NCBI GenBank assembly: GCA_949318235.1 | Contig: OX439134.1 | Coordinates: forward strand, 14,415,039-14,479,038 | Source: Ecdyonurus torrentis | Lineage: Eukaryota; Arthropoda; Insecta; Ephemeroptera; Heptageniidae | Direction: 5' to 3' | DNA length: 64,000 bases | Part shown: piece by piece, positions 1-16,699 of the stretch | Layout: each line of letters starts with the position of its first letter | Position numbering within the stretch: the first letter of the stretch is position 1 | Position numbers and translations under genes: made by a program | The notes under the pieces: model-generated | What the model saw: the letters and a program-made list of their open reading frames with translations, nothing else | Told to the model about the DNA's origin: nothing | Databases searched by the model: none

Positions 1-182
1 TTATTTTACAAAATTTTACAGAGAATTTTTGATATGTCTGTCTTTTATATTATATAAGATACCCCAAACACTATAAGGCTTTCGCTTCAACATAGCTTCG
101 CGTCTCTTTTCTCTTTGCTTCGAGTTCGTTTCGCTGTGTGCGATGTCGTAAATCAATACTGGTAAGCAAGCGAGAGACGCAC

Positions 183-184
<2 letters not shown>

Positions 185-249
<65 letters not shown>
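185..249. repeat. (CT)n microsatellite
   Basis: About 32 uninterrupted CT units. The 60 bp on the left are G+C-richer than the rest of the region (several CG dinucleotides), and a GGTAAGC string there resembles a splice donor. The open frames across it (LS and RE repeats) are products of the array, not genes. Confidence 0.97.
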
Positions 250-255
<6 letters not shown>

Positions 256-2044
256 TTTTCCAACCCAAGCTTTTCCTGGTTTCCCACTTCACAGAAATTG
301 AGTTTCCAACCCCACGAGAAAATATAACAAAACCATATAGAAAAAAAAAATAAAACTTTGTTTTCTTAGTTTTTTGGTCTTTGTCTTTTATATGTGTGTA
401 TGTGTGTGTGTTATTATTGATAATAATAAAAAATAACAACAACAATATAAAAATTGTAGCTTTTTATATCATGGCTTTATATATAAAATGGAGCAAAATA
501 AGTCAGGTTTTAATAACAAATAATGAAATATTGACTTGGTTATAATTAAATGCCAATTTAGTAAATGCACCTTGAAAACGAGGTGCATAAAACATTATTT
601 ATCAGTAAATAAACGAATATACAAAAATAAAATTGTTATTTATAAAAATCTGATTGATTATTTATTATTATAATAAAATATAGGAAATGAAAAGCCAAGT
701 GGCATTTCAAAGATTGAAAAATCCATCAAGCACGCAAAAGGCGAGACGGAGTTTTTTTTTTTCTTTTTGTCTTTCTAGCGATTGCAAAAACTCATGGGAC
801 TCTCATTGCATGGGGCTTAGAATAGAAAAGGGTCTGATACCCCTAGGGATCGTACTTGTACTTAGGGTGTGGAGAACCATGTTAGGGTCATATTTTAACT
901 TACAAAATGTCCTCTTTTTGTCTCTTTAACATTGAATGTATAGACTGAAATTTTGAGGATTTGTTATTCGATCAGGAAATAATTTTAAAATTTTAACAGG
1001 AAATTATATTATATAAAGAAATTTTGAGTATTTTAAATATGAATAAAATAAAATATGGTTAACCCATTTCCCAAACCACTATTTTATATGCAATAAAATG
1101 TTATGTAAATAATGTTTCCCTGCAAAAGTATTTTGAGAAACTTTATAAGATTTAAAAATTTTTATTTATAAAAATTTAAATTGTTGTTTATTATTATTTT
1201 TTTTTTTGTGATAATATATTTCAATAATTTCTCACCCACATCATAGCAAGCACTCAAAGTTATTACACAAGACTGATCTTGCCCTTAGTCAAGGGTGGTG
1301 TATGTTGTGTGGGGGTGGTTGAATAACAATAGATTAAAATAAGGGTGGAGACGGGAAGTTCAAAATCCATACTCCCTCCATTTTTCCTCTTTCACTCTCA
1401 CTCTCTGTATGACTTGTGTATTTCCGTTTATGGAACCCCTCTTTTTTGATATTAAGGCGGCATTGCATAATGGTGAAAGAGAGAGAGAGAGAGAGGTAGG
1501 GGGTTTAAATGAGAGAGTTTGGCTTGCGTCAAAAAAAAAAAAAAAAAAAAAAGAGGTGGGGTATCAAAAAAATCGGAAGTAAGTGATGCATCAAAAAAAT
1601 TTGACAAGACATATGACACGCCTTCGAAGACATTTAAAAATATATCTTCAAATTTTTTTAGACTAACTCATTTAGGTACTTTTTCTAATATATAACAGAA
1701 TGATAAATTTTAAAAATATGTTATGTTTTTTCTAAGGGTTGAATATGGTTCAAGGGATGTTATGATGAAACCTTTTTCTCTTGTTTGATGGATGTTTTAC
1801 CATATGTTCACACCCTTATCTAATAAGCGCGTGGCTCTAAATTTTGTGGTATGGCTCGTACTCTAATTTTCACAAACACACACATCACCTAAATATACAG
1901 GGATGTATGTAGTAATGGAATCTGTTTTCTGTGTTTACAATATGTTCTTATCGTTAATTTAAAAAGTAATCTATATAAATATAAGTCTAATTTTAGAATA
2001 CTCTTTCTATGTACGTTGAATAGATATTTTGGAAAACACAAAAT
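250..2044. other. AT-rich DNA without a recognisable gene
   Basis: Holds a short GA run near 1480-1495 and a poly-A tract near 1530-1551. The open frame near 687-929 has no recognisable domain. I see no splice-supported exon and no inverted repeat of note. Confidence 0.6.
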
Positions 2045-2100
2045 TGGGTGATAATGAGAGAGAGAAAAAGAGAAAGAGGGAGAGAGAGAGAGAGAGTGGA
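2045..2100. repeat. Imperfect GA-rich tract
   Basis: A purine tract of GA units broken by AAA and GGG. It is probably an eroded microsatellite. Confidence 0.8.
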
Positions 2101-3840
2101 GAAATTCATTGATATAATAAATATATTGAAATATATTTTCATGACAAACTATATACGAAGGAAAAAAAAACACGAAAATAAATCTGATTTTTTTTTCTGT
2201 ATAGGTATTCAATGGAAAAAAAAAGAACGGAAAAAATAAATAATATAAAGAAAGAAAAAAAAAGTGAGTTGGAATCTTTTTCAGAGCATATATTCAACGA
2301 CAACTACTAGTAGTAGGCAAAGAATTTTTGCATGGCGTAGTTTCGTCGTCGCGGTGGGGAGTCGAATATATATATTGAGAGAAAGAGGGAGGGAGAAGGG
2401 TATAAATCCGGACGCAAAGCAAAATAACCGTGCTTTTTTATATTCTTCACCTCCACATGAGTGAAAGCATATTATTATGAAAGAAAAAAATATCATAAGT
2501 CTTTATTCCCCTTTATATTATATTATTCTTATTTCATATATTGTTGATTTAAAATTTGTGTTTAATATCATATAAATATAAAATTTAATTTCATGTTGAG
2601 GAAATTCATTTTTAAGCAGTTATATTTCGGAAATATTTAAAATAAATACGCAATAATAAAAAGCTTTATTTATTATTCTTACCACTTTATGGCATGACTT
2701 GTGTTCATTAAAGGGGGTTGAGGTAGGTACTCACCTGTAAAAAAACAAACAAAACATAAAATTAGTATATATCTAAAACATGTAACAATACGCAATACAA
2801 CACTTAAAATATAAATTAAAAGGAATCAACAAATTATAGTTAATTAAATAATTTTCAGGACAAAATTGCAATTTATTAAAAATAAACAATTTAGGCCTAA
2901 ATTTAAAGCATTTGGATAAAATTGCTGAACATGGAATTGATTCTAAAAAGTGTCCCATTAGTTTTATTGGATCTGGAAATTTTATATGCTGAAATAAAGC
3001 ACATTTAAATATAAATGAGAAATTTTCAATTCAATTTTTACTGCTTTCATATATATATATTTTTAGTGTAAGCTTTTATAAATTTAATTTTTGCAAAAAA
3101 AAAAAAAAATAAATAAATAAATAAATATGAGAGCAGATTATGCTCAGACCCAAATATCAACTAAATTTAAATTGATTGAGGTTGATTTATTTATTGATTG
3201 TATTCTGAGAATGCATTAAGGTGCTTTTATTTTTTATACAGTATATAATTATATATAATGTACATACTATGTGCTTATGATGTTTGGTTAATTTTATTCG
3301 TGTATATATAAAAAAGACTACGTAATTCGATTATACGATAAATGATTAAAATTAATTGTACAACTTTATATTAAGCAGAGCCTAATGAACAATTATAACC
3401 TGTTTATATAATTGTAAAACAAATAGACTTTAATAATACGTCATATAAATTAATGTAAATAATTAATAAGCATTTACAACAATTATATATTTATGCACCT
3501 ACACAAAAAAATAAAGTTATTATATTATGTTGATGTCTATTTTTTAACTCATTCAATCATATAATTTTATAATAATTATTTTAATGGAATAAATGACAGT
3601 GACGAATTAGAAATTACTTATAATATATACCATGCTTTTTATAACTCCCACTGAATTGAATTTTTAATGATAATTTTCTATTTAAAATTATTTTTTCAAA
3701 ATACGTGAAAGTTAATAAAAATGTTGAATTCATTCATTTTAATTGAATTTTGGAATAAGTGTGAATTTCATGAAGAATTTCACTATAATCAATCTTATAC
3801 ACATTTTTCCAATGTTCACTATAACATATTATTGTAAAAT
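2101..3840. other. AT-rich DNA; one G+C-richer island
   Basis: A CpG-containing island near 2325-2460 includes GGGTATAAATCCGG, which resembles a TATA box. The frame over it ends within 66 codons and has no recognisable domain. The rest is featureless AT-rich sequence with a short (AAAT)n near 3105-3127. Confidence 0.5.
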
Positions 3841-4029
3841 TAACGGGTATGACGTCACTAAGCATTCAAATTTTAAACGAGGAAAAAAAATAACAGAAGC
3901 GTAATAAGACACATAGGATGGGAAAAAAGAAAAAAGTTTGCAACTTCCATTTTTATAGCGTTTATTTTGTTTTTATATTATGATCCATAAGTTTTTTTTT
4001 TTTTTTTTTTTGTGACGTCATAATCGTGA
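3841..4029. mobile_element. Short inverted-repeat element with TGACGTCA ends (MITE-like, copy 1)
   Basis: The left end reads TAACGGGTATGACGTCAC. The right end, reverse-complemented, reads TTCACGATTATGACGTCAC. About 15 of 19 terminal positions agree, and both ends carry the octamer TGACGTCA (3850-3857 and 4013-4020). The interior is A/T homopolymer-rich and has no open frame. The ends match those of the elements at 46314-46485 and 47377-47577, so this is a dispersed family. A non-autonomous DNA element is inferred; no clear target duplication was found. Confidence 0.6.
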
Positions 4030-6100
4030 ATTCCAAAAAACTTAAAAAATTGTTGAATTAAAGAGTCGTAGATTTAATAATAAAAAAATGATAATAAAAA
4101 GAAAGATGCGCTTCTATGCAGATCTATATAAAGAAAACATAATATAAAGTTAAAAGTTGCATCATAATTTTTTTTTCTTAATACGTCACTTCATAAGCCA
4201 AAGAATTGCAAAACTGCGTATATAGGAATTTAAATAAAACTTCTTAAAAATATAATTTCAAATCTAAACAAATATAGGAAAAATTTACTAAAATAAATAT
4301 AAACTTTTTTTTTTCATTGTTGTTATACGAAATATAATAAATTACCTTAACAACGTATTAATCCCTTTTTTTATATAATACTTATATTATTTATTGCAAC
4401 AATCACTTTGTAACAATGTTATATAGTATGTTTATGCAATTTTATGCATTTAAAATAATAAATCAAATAGTATTTACAATATGTTATGACAGAAAATATG
4501 TTGTTAAACAAATATGGTAACATGTTTTCATATATTGTATTATGTATTTTGTATGCAATTCTTTAAAGTCAAAAAATGGTATTATTATTATTTAAACTTA
4601 TATTATATTAAAACTTTTTTTTATCCTGTAATATAGACTACACGATTTACACGAAGGCTATGCAATGTTGCGTGTTGATAAAAAGGGGAGAAAAAAAATT
4701 AAAGTAAAATTCATCAGAAATATCTATAAATATTATCTAAATTTTAATTGTAATATTCATACTATTAAAATCACTTTTATATAATTTTTTAATGTATAGT
4801 TTTTACTTTTTTTTTATCTGTAGTATATAATCAAGATTTATAAGTACACAAAATAATACATAATTTAATGCTAAAAAAAAAAAAAAAATTGGTGTTTGTG
4901 TCAATATATTAAAAAGTCAAGAAAGGAGGGAGAAAAGCACAAACTATTTAACTATTTTTTTTTTTTTTTGCAATTTTTTTTTTTTAAAGAACTTCTAATT
5001 TTAAATAGAACAAAATTTAAATTTTCAAATTCAAATTTGGCTTTTTATTATATTTTTCTTCTTTGTGTCATATTATGCTTTTTTTTGTCGCATATCAATA
5101 AAAATTCTAATTCAATTTGTTTTTCTTACAACTTATATCAAATAAAAAATTGTGATTCACAGTCTAGTATATAATATAAAAATTACCCAAGAAAAAAAAA
5201 ACATTTTTGACTGTTCATTTTTTATATTGAATTATACTATAATAATTTAAGTCACGCGATTACATGAATGAAAAATAGAATTTGAAAAAACTCTATATGT
5301 ATATAATCATCATAATAATTAGTAAAAACACGTTACTATTTTCACCCTGTATATTATAATAAGCAAAACATAAGAACCTGAAGAAAAAAAACAGAAAAAA
5401 AAAAGAAAGAAAAAAAAAAAAAAAAAAAAAAAAACATGCCGCATATATACATATAGAATCTTTTTACATAATAAGAGAGGAGGGTGTTTGTGGTGTAATT
5501 GGGCGTCCTTGTTTTTTTTTTCTTTTTTACATAATAACATTTTTACTGTGATGAAATAATTCGATAGACATGCACACTTTATATTTTTAATAATAATAAT
5601 AATTTTATACCACACCCAAAAATGAATTGAGAGCGATTTTATTATTCAAGAAAAAAATTAATAATTAATTAATTTTTTTTTCTTAAGTAGAAAATAAAAA
5701 ATCCAATAAATTTTTGTTTATTAATTTTAATATTTATGAATAAATTATAGATATATTTTTTAAACATTCTTTTTGTTGTTGAAAGTTACGCTTTTATAAG
5801 GTTAATAAAGTAATTAAAGTTTTATGAAAAACATTTTTGCTATTAAGGTATACAAAAAAAAAAGCACGCAAAGTTTCTTCTTCTTATTTTTTTCTTTTTG
5901 AATATCAAATTTGAAACACGCGGTTGATGAGTTTCTTTACCATATACGTCGTCAGTTAATCTTTCGTGTTTTCAAGCGTGTAAAACGTTCATTATTATAA
6001 TTTTGTGACTTTTCTATAAATATATAACAATTTAAAATTAAATTATAGGATTGTGTTTTCTAGAACAAAGTAACTTAGAATTTAACTATCGTAGTTACCC
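4030..6100. other. AT-rich DNA without a recognisable gene
   Basis: Extremely AT-rich with many short A and T tracts; the longest is an A run near 5409-5433. Frames at 4896-5174 and 5319-5615 are T/A-rich (poly-F/K) chance frames. Confidence 0.65.
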
Positions 6101-6710
6101 TTAAAGGCATAATGCACTTTTTTGAACATCCTTTAGAATACTAGGTTAATAATTTACATACCTTATTATGGCTGAATTAGACATGAACGCGATGATTTTG
6201 TATTTATTTTAATTTATTTTCCATTTGACGGTTGAAATAAAACTTATCTGACGTCACACTGTACTGATGGGGCTGCGAAGTGGTGGGGTGTTTTAAATTT
6301 ATCACGTGACCAAAGAACTTGACTGTGATTGGCTGATGAGATGGGCAGGGGGGAACGCCGGGAAAAAGTTTGGTACTTCCCTAAACTATAAAACACTTTG
6401 CGCGCAAACACGGAAGTATAAAGTTTAGGGAAGTACCAAACTTTTTCCCGGCGTTCCCCCCTGCCCATCTCATCAGCCAATCAAAGTCAAGTTCTTTGGT
6501 CACGTGATAAATTTAAAACACCCCACCACTTCGCAGCCCCATCTGTACAGTGTGACGTCAGATAAGTTTTATTTCAACCGTCAAATGGAAAATAAATTAA
6601 AATAAATACAAAATCATCGCGTTCATGTCTAATTCAGCCATAATAAGGTATGTAAATTATTAACCTAGTATTCTTAAGGATGTTCAAAAAAGTGCATTAT
6701 GCCTTTAAAT
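6101..6710. mobile_element. Young foldback element, ~287-bp arms, 34-nt loop
   Basis: The arms are 6101-6387 and 6422-6710. They are inverted copies with only a handful of differences (for example near 6132/6675, 6275/6543 and 6325/6485). The outermost bases form TTAA|AGGCATAATGC at the left and its mirror with TTAA at the right, so TTAA could be a target duplication, but this is weak evidence in AT-rich DNA. Each arm carries TGACGTCA (6249-6256, 6553-6560), an E-box CACGTG and a CCAAT-type motif (ATTGGCTGA). The loop contains the palindrome TTTGCGCGCAAA. The arms are clearly more G+C-rich than the flanks. The open frame on the minus strand at 6244-6480 only reflects the palindrome. Confidence 0.9.
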
Positions 6711-7983
6711 AGTTGGGTGTATATTAGATATTTGTCTAATTCTATTTTCTTAAATTATTAATTTTACATCCATTGATTTGAGCTAGTGCTTCAATGACAT
6801 AATAATGGTTAAAAATAGCATCGACGTATATTATGCAATCAAGGAAGAATTTTTTTTTTTTTTTGGCAATTAAAAAAAAAAATAATAATAAAAAATATAT
6901 ACACATTTTCAGACATTTTATAGAAGAAAAAAATGCAATTCCAAAATATTTTGATACATTTTGAAAATCTTGACTTTAAAATGATGCCTATATGTATTTG
7001 AAAAGGCGTTTGAATCGCTAACAGAATCAATTAAAAAAAATGTATACGTTAGAAAATGAGCCTCAGAAAAATCGTAAAAATTGGCTGACTTTCCTAAAAT
7101 ACTAAAAAGAGTCTAAAAATGATGTCTGTTTATGCTTCAATAATGTATAATTTTATATACTATGAACAAAAAGTTACTATTTTCATGAAACGCAAAATTT
7201 CATATATAATATACAAAACCGATTAAAAAAATAAAAAAAAAAATGTTGTAATGACCATAATAATGACACAAAGCCAATGAAAATTTTATTTTATTTTCTC
7301 TTTTAATACCAACTTGACTCAATTTAGGCATGGAAATACAACATAAAATATACGCAATTACATTAGATCTTAAAATTTATCTGTTAGCCCTTTCAATGAA
7401 TTTTCAGTTTTTCATATTAAATATTGGGATATAATAAATATATTTTTGCAGCTTCTGCATTTTTAAAAGCATTTTTTGCATTTAAAAAGCTATGTATAAC
7501 ATGTAAAAATTCCGAGAATAAAAAAGTATTTTTTTTCATTCTTTGACAATGTATTTTAATAATAATTTAAATAATATATAATTTCTGTCACAAGTACTAG
7601 TAAAACAATAAATCTTGCAACATTGTAATCTATAAAAACATGTATAACAAAAAATCAGTAATCTAGTTCAAATGTAATTCAAATTCTAACTGCGTGTTAG
7701 AAAGATAAAAAGTAATTATAATTTCATATTAAATACAACATAGTATATATTCAGATTACATTTGTAAATATTTTCTTATAATAATTTTTCAAGACTATAT
7801 ATTTTTTATAGCTTATATAATATTTTTAAATAGAATAAAGCTTGAATTTTTGAAAAGTATACTATATATAACAAAAAGGGGGTGTTTTTTTTTCAACATG
7901 GGGGTGAAAGGAACAAAAAATTAAAAAAAAAGTGAAGCAAAGGTGTTTAAGATTTATGAGTCGCCGGCACGCTATGAAAAGAG

Positions 7984-7985
<2 letters not shown>
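6711..7985. other. AT-rich DNA without a recognisable gene
   Basis: No inverted repeat, exon or RNA gene seen. Short A/T runs only. Confidence 0.65.

Positions 7986-8056
<71 letters not shown>
7986..8056. repeat. (CT)n microsatellite
   Basis: About 35 CT units, ending in a short (CA)n. It is flanked on the right by a purine-rich G+C-richer segment to about 8200. Confidence 0.97.
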
Positions 8057-8059
<3 letters not shown>

Positions 8060-8847
8060 CACACACATACTCTCCCATGGCTAACAAAAATGCATTCAAT
8101 ATAGAAGGCCAGGTGAATATCTAGAGAATCAGGGGGGTGGGGTGGAATGAGAGAGGGAGGGAAAGGGATGAGCTTGATAATAGAGACGTCATACATACCC
8201 CGCCTACTAATTTTTCTAATCTCATATTATACAAAAAAAAAAAATAAAAAATCTTTAAATCCAAAATTAAGTTTAAAAATGCCAGCCATTTTATAAATTA
8301 TGAGGTATTTATTTTTTAAAAATATGGTTCTTTATATTATGAAAGGTATATTTATTTTAATGTTGAAAAGGATATAAAGTAATTAGTTAAATCAGAAGCA
8401 GTAATTAATAATGTTTTAAGTAACATTTTTACATGGTGTTATATACGAGACCGCAATGGTACAAAGCTTTTCAAGCATTATCAATGTTAATTTAAAAACT
8501 TACATAATTATTTATATGCGTGTTCTGAAAATGCAATTTTTTTAAAGCCTAAGTAATTCCTAAATAGATTCAATATATAGATCACTGTGTATTTAATATA
8601 ATGTAGAAATGTACTATTATTTTTCTTGCATTATTATTGGCTAAATATATATATTATAGCCAAGATTCATGTATAACAGGGCTTAAAATGCCATTTATGT
8701 GCTTTAAAAGAGTCTAGTTACTAAATTAATTATTGATATAAACTACCCAATGACGATGGACAGCTTATGCACACGAGGCCTTATTTTCAATACATAATAA
8801 ATTTGATTGCATGCGATTAAAAACTATTAAAATTTAATAATGCAATA
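8057..8847. other. AT-rich DNA without a recognisable gene
   Basis: Nothing supportable beyond a purine-rich stretch at 8130-8175. Confidence 0.6.
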
Positions 8848-9024
8848 CAGGGTCACATTGACCATAAGATTAAGTCGGGAAATGCTAATTGGCCCCTTAA
8901 ATTTTTGGCCCCTTGAAGGTTACGTGGTTGTATCGGTTACACCCACAAAACTATTGGCGTAACTGGCCTAAAAGTGACCCACTAGATCTAAATTACTGGT
9001 CTCCAAGTAGCTAATTCGACCCTG
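8848..9024. mobile_element. Possible small degenerate DNA element with CAGGGTC ends
   Basis: The segment is G+C-richer than its surroundings. It begins CAGGGTCACATT and ends with the mirror of CAGGGTCGAATT. A second block (GACCATAAGATTA versus GACCAGTAATTTA) can be aligned further in. Flanks AATGCAATA and AATGCGCAA are only partly alike, so the target duplication is doubtful. It has an internal direct repeat of GGCCCCTT. It could be an old non-autonomous hAT-type element or a chance G+C island. Confidence 0.35.

Positions 9025-11012
<1,988 letters not shown>

Positions 11013-11044
<32 letters not shown>
11013..11044. repeat. Poly-T tract (T32)
   Basis: Uninterrupted thymine run. Confidence 0.95.
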
Positions 11045-11048
<4 letters not shown>

Positions 11049-11279
11049 ATAATTATCAAAATAGGGGATAGAATAAAGAGAAGAATTAGCTAGAAAATGA
11101 TTTCAAAGAAACAAATTAGTCCTTTGTATTGCAAAGAATATTCATATCTCATTGTTTATAAAAAATTTCATTACTTTTTAAATTTTCTTGAAAATTGCTT
11201 TTTAATGAAAATGATTGCATGATTGGTAATTAAATTTTGATCAATTTTTTTTAGCATAATTTAAATAATATATGCATTG

Positions 11280-11312
<33 letters not shown>
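11280..11312. repeat. Poly-A tract (A33)
   Basis: Uninterrupted adenine run, about 235 bp from the T32 tract. The sequence between the two has no transposon hallmark. Confidence 0.95.
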
Positions 11313-11313
<1 letters not shown>

Positions 11314-11910
11314 GGTGAATATAATACTTTTTACGTATAAATTATTTTAAAAAATGAAGTAACTTTATATACCGGTTTTTCATGTCTGCTGGAAAAGAAA
11401 TTACAGTTTACAGTTTGATCGAATATAGACATGTTAATTGATTCATATCTTTAAAAAAAATACACATTTTCGGGAGATAATATTATGTAACAAAATTTCA
11501 TATAATAATTTTGTAAAGGTGCATGGTATTTTATATAATATTATAGAGCAAAATGATGAGAGTTTAATTATTGATTAAAATCTATATATTTTTAAAGTCA
11601 TAACTTCATTTAAAAATAATAGAAATGATCCTTTTGTTTTATTTAAAAAATAAATTAGAAAATTAATCGTGCGGGACGATGAGTTCTGATATTGTTAAGT
11701 AATTATTATGTTTAATTTTATGTTATATATTAAAAACTTTCTTTATAAATTTATAGCTAAATTATGATATTTTGATGGATACTCATCGATATATTGATTA
11801 TTATTGATTTATTAAACGTTTAAAGGAGATTAATAATATATTATAGAAAACACTGGATGCAATTTTAATGCATTTAGAGTTTTAAATGTAGTTTTTGATT
11901 TAGAAATTTG
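11313..11910. other. AT-rich DNA without a recognisable gene
   Basis: Nothing supportable. Confidence 0.6.

Positions 11911-12805
<895 letters not shown>

Positions 12806-12836
<31 letters not shown>
12806..12836. repeat. Poly-T tract (T31)
   Basis: Uninterrupted thymine run. Confidence 0.95.
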
Positions 12837-13204
12837 CGTGGAAAAATTATTACGATCGCGATTATTTTTGAACTGATTTTTATTTTCTGATTTACATACA
12901 TATTACAATTATATAATGAAATTTATAATAGTTCAATTTTTGCTCTTTTTTTATTATTATTTTACATTTCACAATTATGTCAATTACTATAAATGGAGGT
13001 GATTTCAGTTACTATTTGTCAATAAAATGAAATATATTATGGAACTAAGAACACACTTTTAACATCGCTATTACAAGATAAAAATATCAGATGTTTCTAT
13101 TACGTTTTAAATATGAAGAAGAAGAAGGAAAAAAAAACTACTTGACATTTTATGAATATAAATTTTAAGTGTTCTTAATTTGAAACTTTTTTTTTCTGTT
13201 ACAG
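12837..13204. other. AT-rich DNA leading to a polypyrimidine tract
   Basis: Ends in TTTTTTTTTCTGTTACAG, which has the form of a 3' splice site. Confidence 0.4.
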
Positions 13205-13297
13205 ACACGAAACCGTCAAAAAGGACGAATGACAGACATCACTGGGATTAAACAACATCCAATATGGCTACCAGCCGCATGCACGTGTATTTTGTGA
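13205..13297 (+). other. Candidate terminal exon after a strong acceptor-like site
   Basis: Directly after the acceptor-like CTGTTACAG, one frame is open for 30 codons (it begins TRNRQKGRMTDITG, continues through IKQHPIWLPAAC, then stops). The segment is visibly G+C-richer than its surroundings. I recognise no family, and there is no paired exon nearby. It may be a short 3' exon, a non-coding exon or coincidence. Confidence 0.15.
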
Positions 13298-14400
<1,103 letters not shown>

Positions 14401-15745
14401 TATTTCATACTAGTATAATATGTATTCATATAGTCGGCATCGTAATAGAAAATTATATATGCGTATATATATATGGTATATATAAAGGGTGATATAGTTG
14501 GTCTATGTAATAATATAGATATCAAAATTTGTATTTTATAATAATAATTTTATAATACCATAAAATTTGTACTCTTTACTTTTATATAATTGAAAAAAAA
14601 AGTGTTTAATATATTTTAATTCGTTAATTTCCATTATTATAATTTGTCATAGAATTGTAATTATATTGAGCATAATTATAATAATATATATAAGCACTGT
14701 AACAGGAAATTAATGGAATATTCATTTATTAATAAATCATAATTGAGAAATAATATACTATGTTATTTCAAAAAATAAATAAAAAGTCTTTTCTTTTGCG
14801 AATAAAAAAAAATGCACTTTCATTCAAAAATCCTATGCAAAAGTTATTGTGGGAAGCAAAAAAATGGTAAACTTTGTCAAAAAAATATTATAGATGACTA
14901 GAAAATAGTTTTCCCAAAAACTTTTTTATAATATTCTATTTGATAAAATAGTTTGATACGAAAATACTTTGCTACTTCTTCTTCTTCTATTTCTTTTTTT
15001 ACCCTCAAAAAAAAAAAAAAAAACTTTAGTCAGTAGCTTTCTCTTGTAAAACTTACTACTTTGCACCTTTACTTATCATAATAATAACCACTATGAGTTA
15101 AAAATGTCATAAGAAACATATTTAAATATATATATTATAAGTGTCTTCAAGAATTAGGACATCGTATAAGGGTTGGAAGCTGAAAATCAGGGTGACAACG
15201 TTCTTTGGCTTTAATCCAAAACGGATCAACTGTCTTCGTCTTCCTCCTTTTTTTTTTTTTTTTTTTTTTTTCATTTCTTAATCCAAGGTTGCCAAATTTT
15301 AATAATAAATAATTTTCACTGTGTTTAAGGTGACATAGAATATTCTATCAAAAATCTAAGTTGAAAGAAGAAATATATATATATTTTTTTCGTAACTTAT
15401 CTTAATGCAGTTGTTAATATTATGCAAATACTGTATATAATATAGTAGTGAGAAAAGAGAGGGGTATTATATAATACTAGAATATTTATGGTACATTATA
15501 AGTTGGTGAGTTAAAAAGAGAGTGAGAGAGAGAGAGAGAGCGTGCAACTAGTGGGATATTTACTATCTTGTTTATCGTGTGTTAAACATATTATGTGTCG
15601 TTAAATATTTTATCTGTAATTATTTACCGATGTACATTTTCAACTTTTTACAATTTTCAATTTATTTTATATATTTAAGTATTTTCAGTCACTTTTACGT
15701 TGCAAAATTAATTCAAAAATACATTTTTAAAATATATAAATATAA
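14401..15745. other. AT-rich DNA without a recognisable gene
   Basis: Contains a poly-A run near 15007-15022, a poly-T run near 15250-15270 and a short GA run near 15520-15541. Confidence 0.6.
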
Positions 15746-15786
15746 ATATTTGAACTATTGATAGATACTATCAATAGTTCAAATAT
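15746..15786. repeat. Perfect 19-bp hairpin, 3-nt loop
   Basis: ATATTTGAACTATTGATAG at 15746-15764 is followed by loop ATA and its exact reverse complement at 15768-15786. The stem is AT-rich. No U-run follows, so a terminator is not suggested. Confidence 0.85.
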
Positions 15787-15936
15787 ATTGATTTTTATTG
15801 AAGTGTAAATTAATTAAATTATTTTAACGAGAAAGTGGTAAAAAATATATCAAATTATATAGCTAGTAATGTTAAATTACACTTAATAGTTTCATTAGAT
15901 ATGTACTGTACATAGACTGGTATATGATAAAATTTT

Positions 15937-15940
<4 letters not shown>

Positions 15941-15985
<45 letters not shown>
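15941..15985. repeat. (GA)n microsatellite
   Basis: About 22 GA units. Confidence 0.96.
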
Positions 15986-15987
<2 letters not shown>

Positions 15988-16045
15988 AGATTTTGATTAT
16001 ATAATAATATCTAGGAAAAGTGCTTTTATATCTAAAGTAAAAAGG

Positions 16046-16050
<5 letters not shown>

Positions 16051-16080
<30 letters not shown>
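16051..16080. repeat. (GA)n microsatellite
   Basis: About 15 GA units, 65 bp from the previous array. Confidence 0.96.
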
Positions 16081-16082
<2 letters not shown>

Positions 16083-16111
16083 AACTCGAGGTTTTTGATC
16101 GATTTCTTGGT

Positions 16112-16352
16112 CGCAACCAATCAGTAATGCTCGGCAGTTTATCTTTGTCAGTGCCGCCCTTTTCTTTTTCTTTTTTCCTGTGTGTGTGACGTCACACTAC
16201 TCTCTTTTTCTCTCTCTCTCTCTCTCACTTACTCTGAATCATCCCCTTGGCTCACCCGCCCTATTTTCTTAATCCACACCCTATAACAACAAACACTTTT
16301 CAGATGAGATTCAAAATAATGTAAAAATAAAAATCCTAACCCCTATATATAG
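16112..16352. promoter_or_regulatory. Promoter-like cluster: CCAAT, TGACGTCA, CT tract, TATA
   Basis: In order on the plus strand: AACCAATCAG with CCAAT at 16117-16121, TGACGTCA at 16187-16194, a short CT tract near 16206-16226, and TATATATA at 16344-16351 in a locally C-rich context. The block is G+C-richer than its flanks. The order matches an animal RNA polymerase II promoter, but no open frame or splice-supported first exon follows, so this is an inference from motifs. Confidence 0.25.
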
Positions 16353-16560
16353 TTTTCTCGTCTCGACTTTCCTTATTTATATTCAGTATACATGATTTGG
16401 GTGTAACTGCTTTTCATATATGTAAAAGTTTACTTTGAAATATATACAAGCAGTTTTTTTTTCTAGTTTAGTTTTAATTTGATTGTGTATTATGTTAATA
16501 CACATTTTCGTACTATATACATTTTTTTCCCCGTTGCCATCAAAAATTTTCATTTAAATG

Positions 16561-16699
<139 letters not shown>

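Noticed and set aside
16..445. Frames rich in RE, LS or ER repeats (also at 7862-8196, 19250-19477, 21709-21996, 25708-26031, 38061-38320, 39775-39978, 43425-43656, 59065-59298, 60072-60302)
   Set aside because: All are translations of (CT/GA)n arrays; several frames are open at once, as expected for a dinucleotide repeat.
6101..6710. Assignment of the foldback to the piggyBac superfamily because of TTAA ends
   Set aside because: TTAA is very frequent in this composition and the ends do not start with the usual CCY bases.
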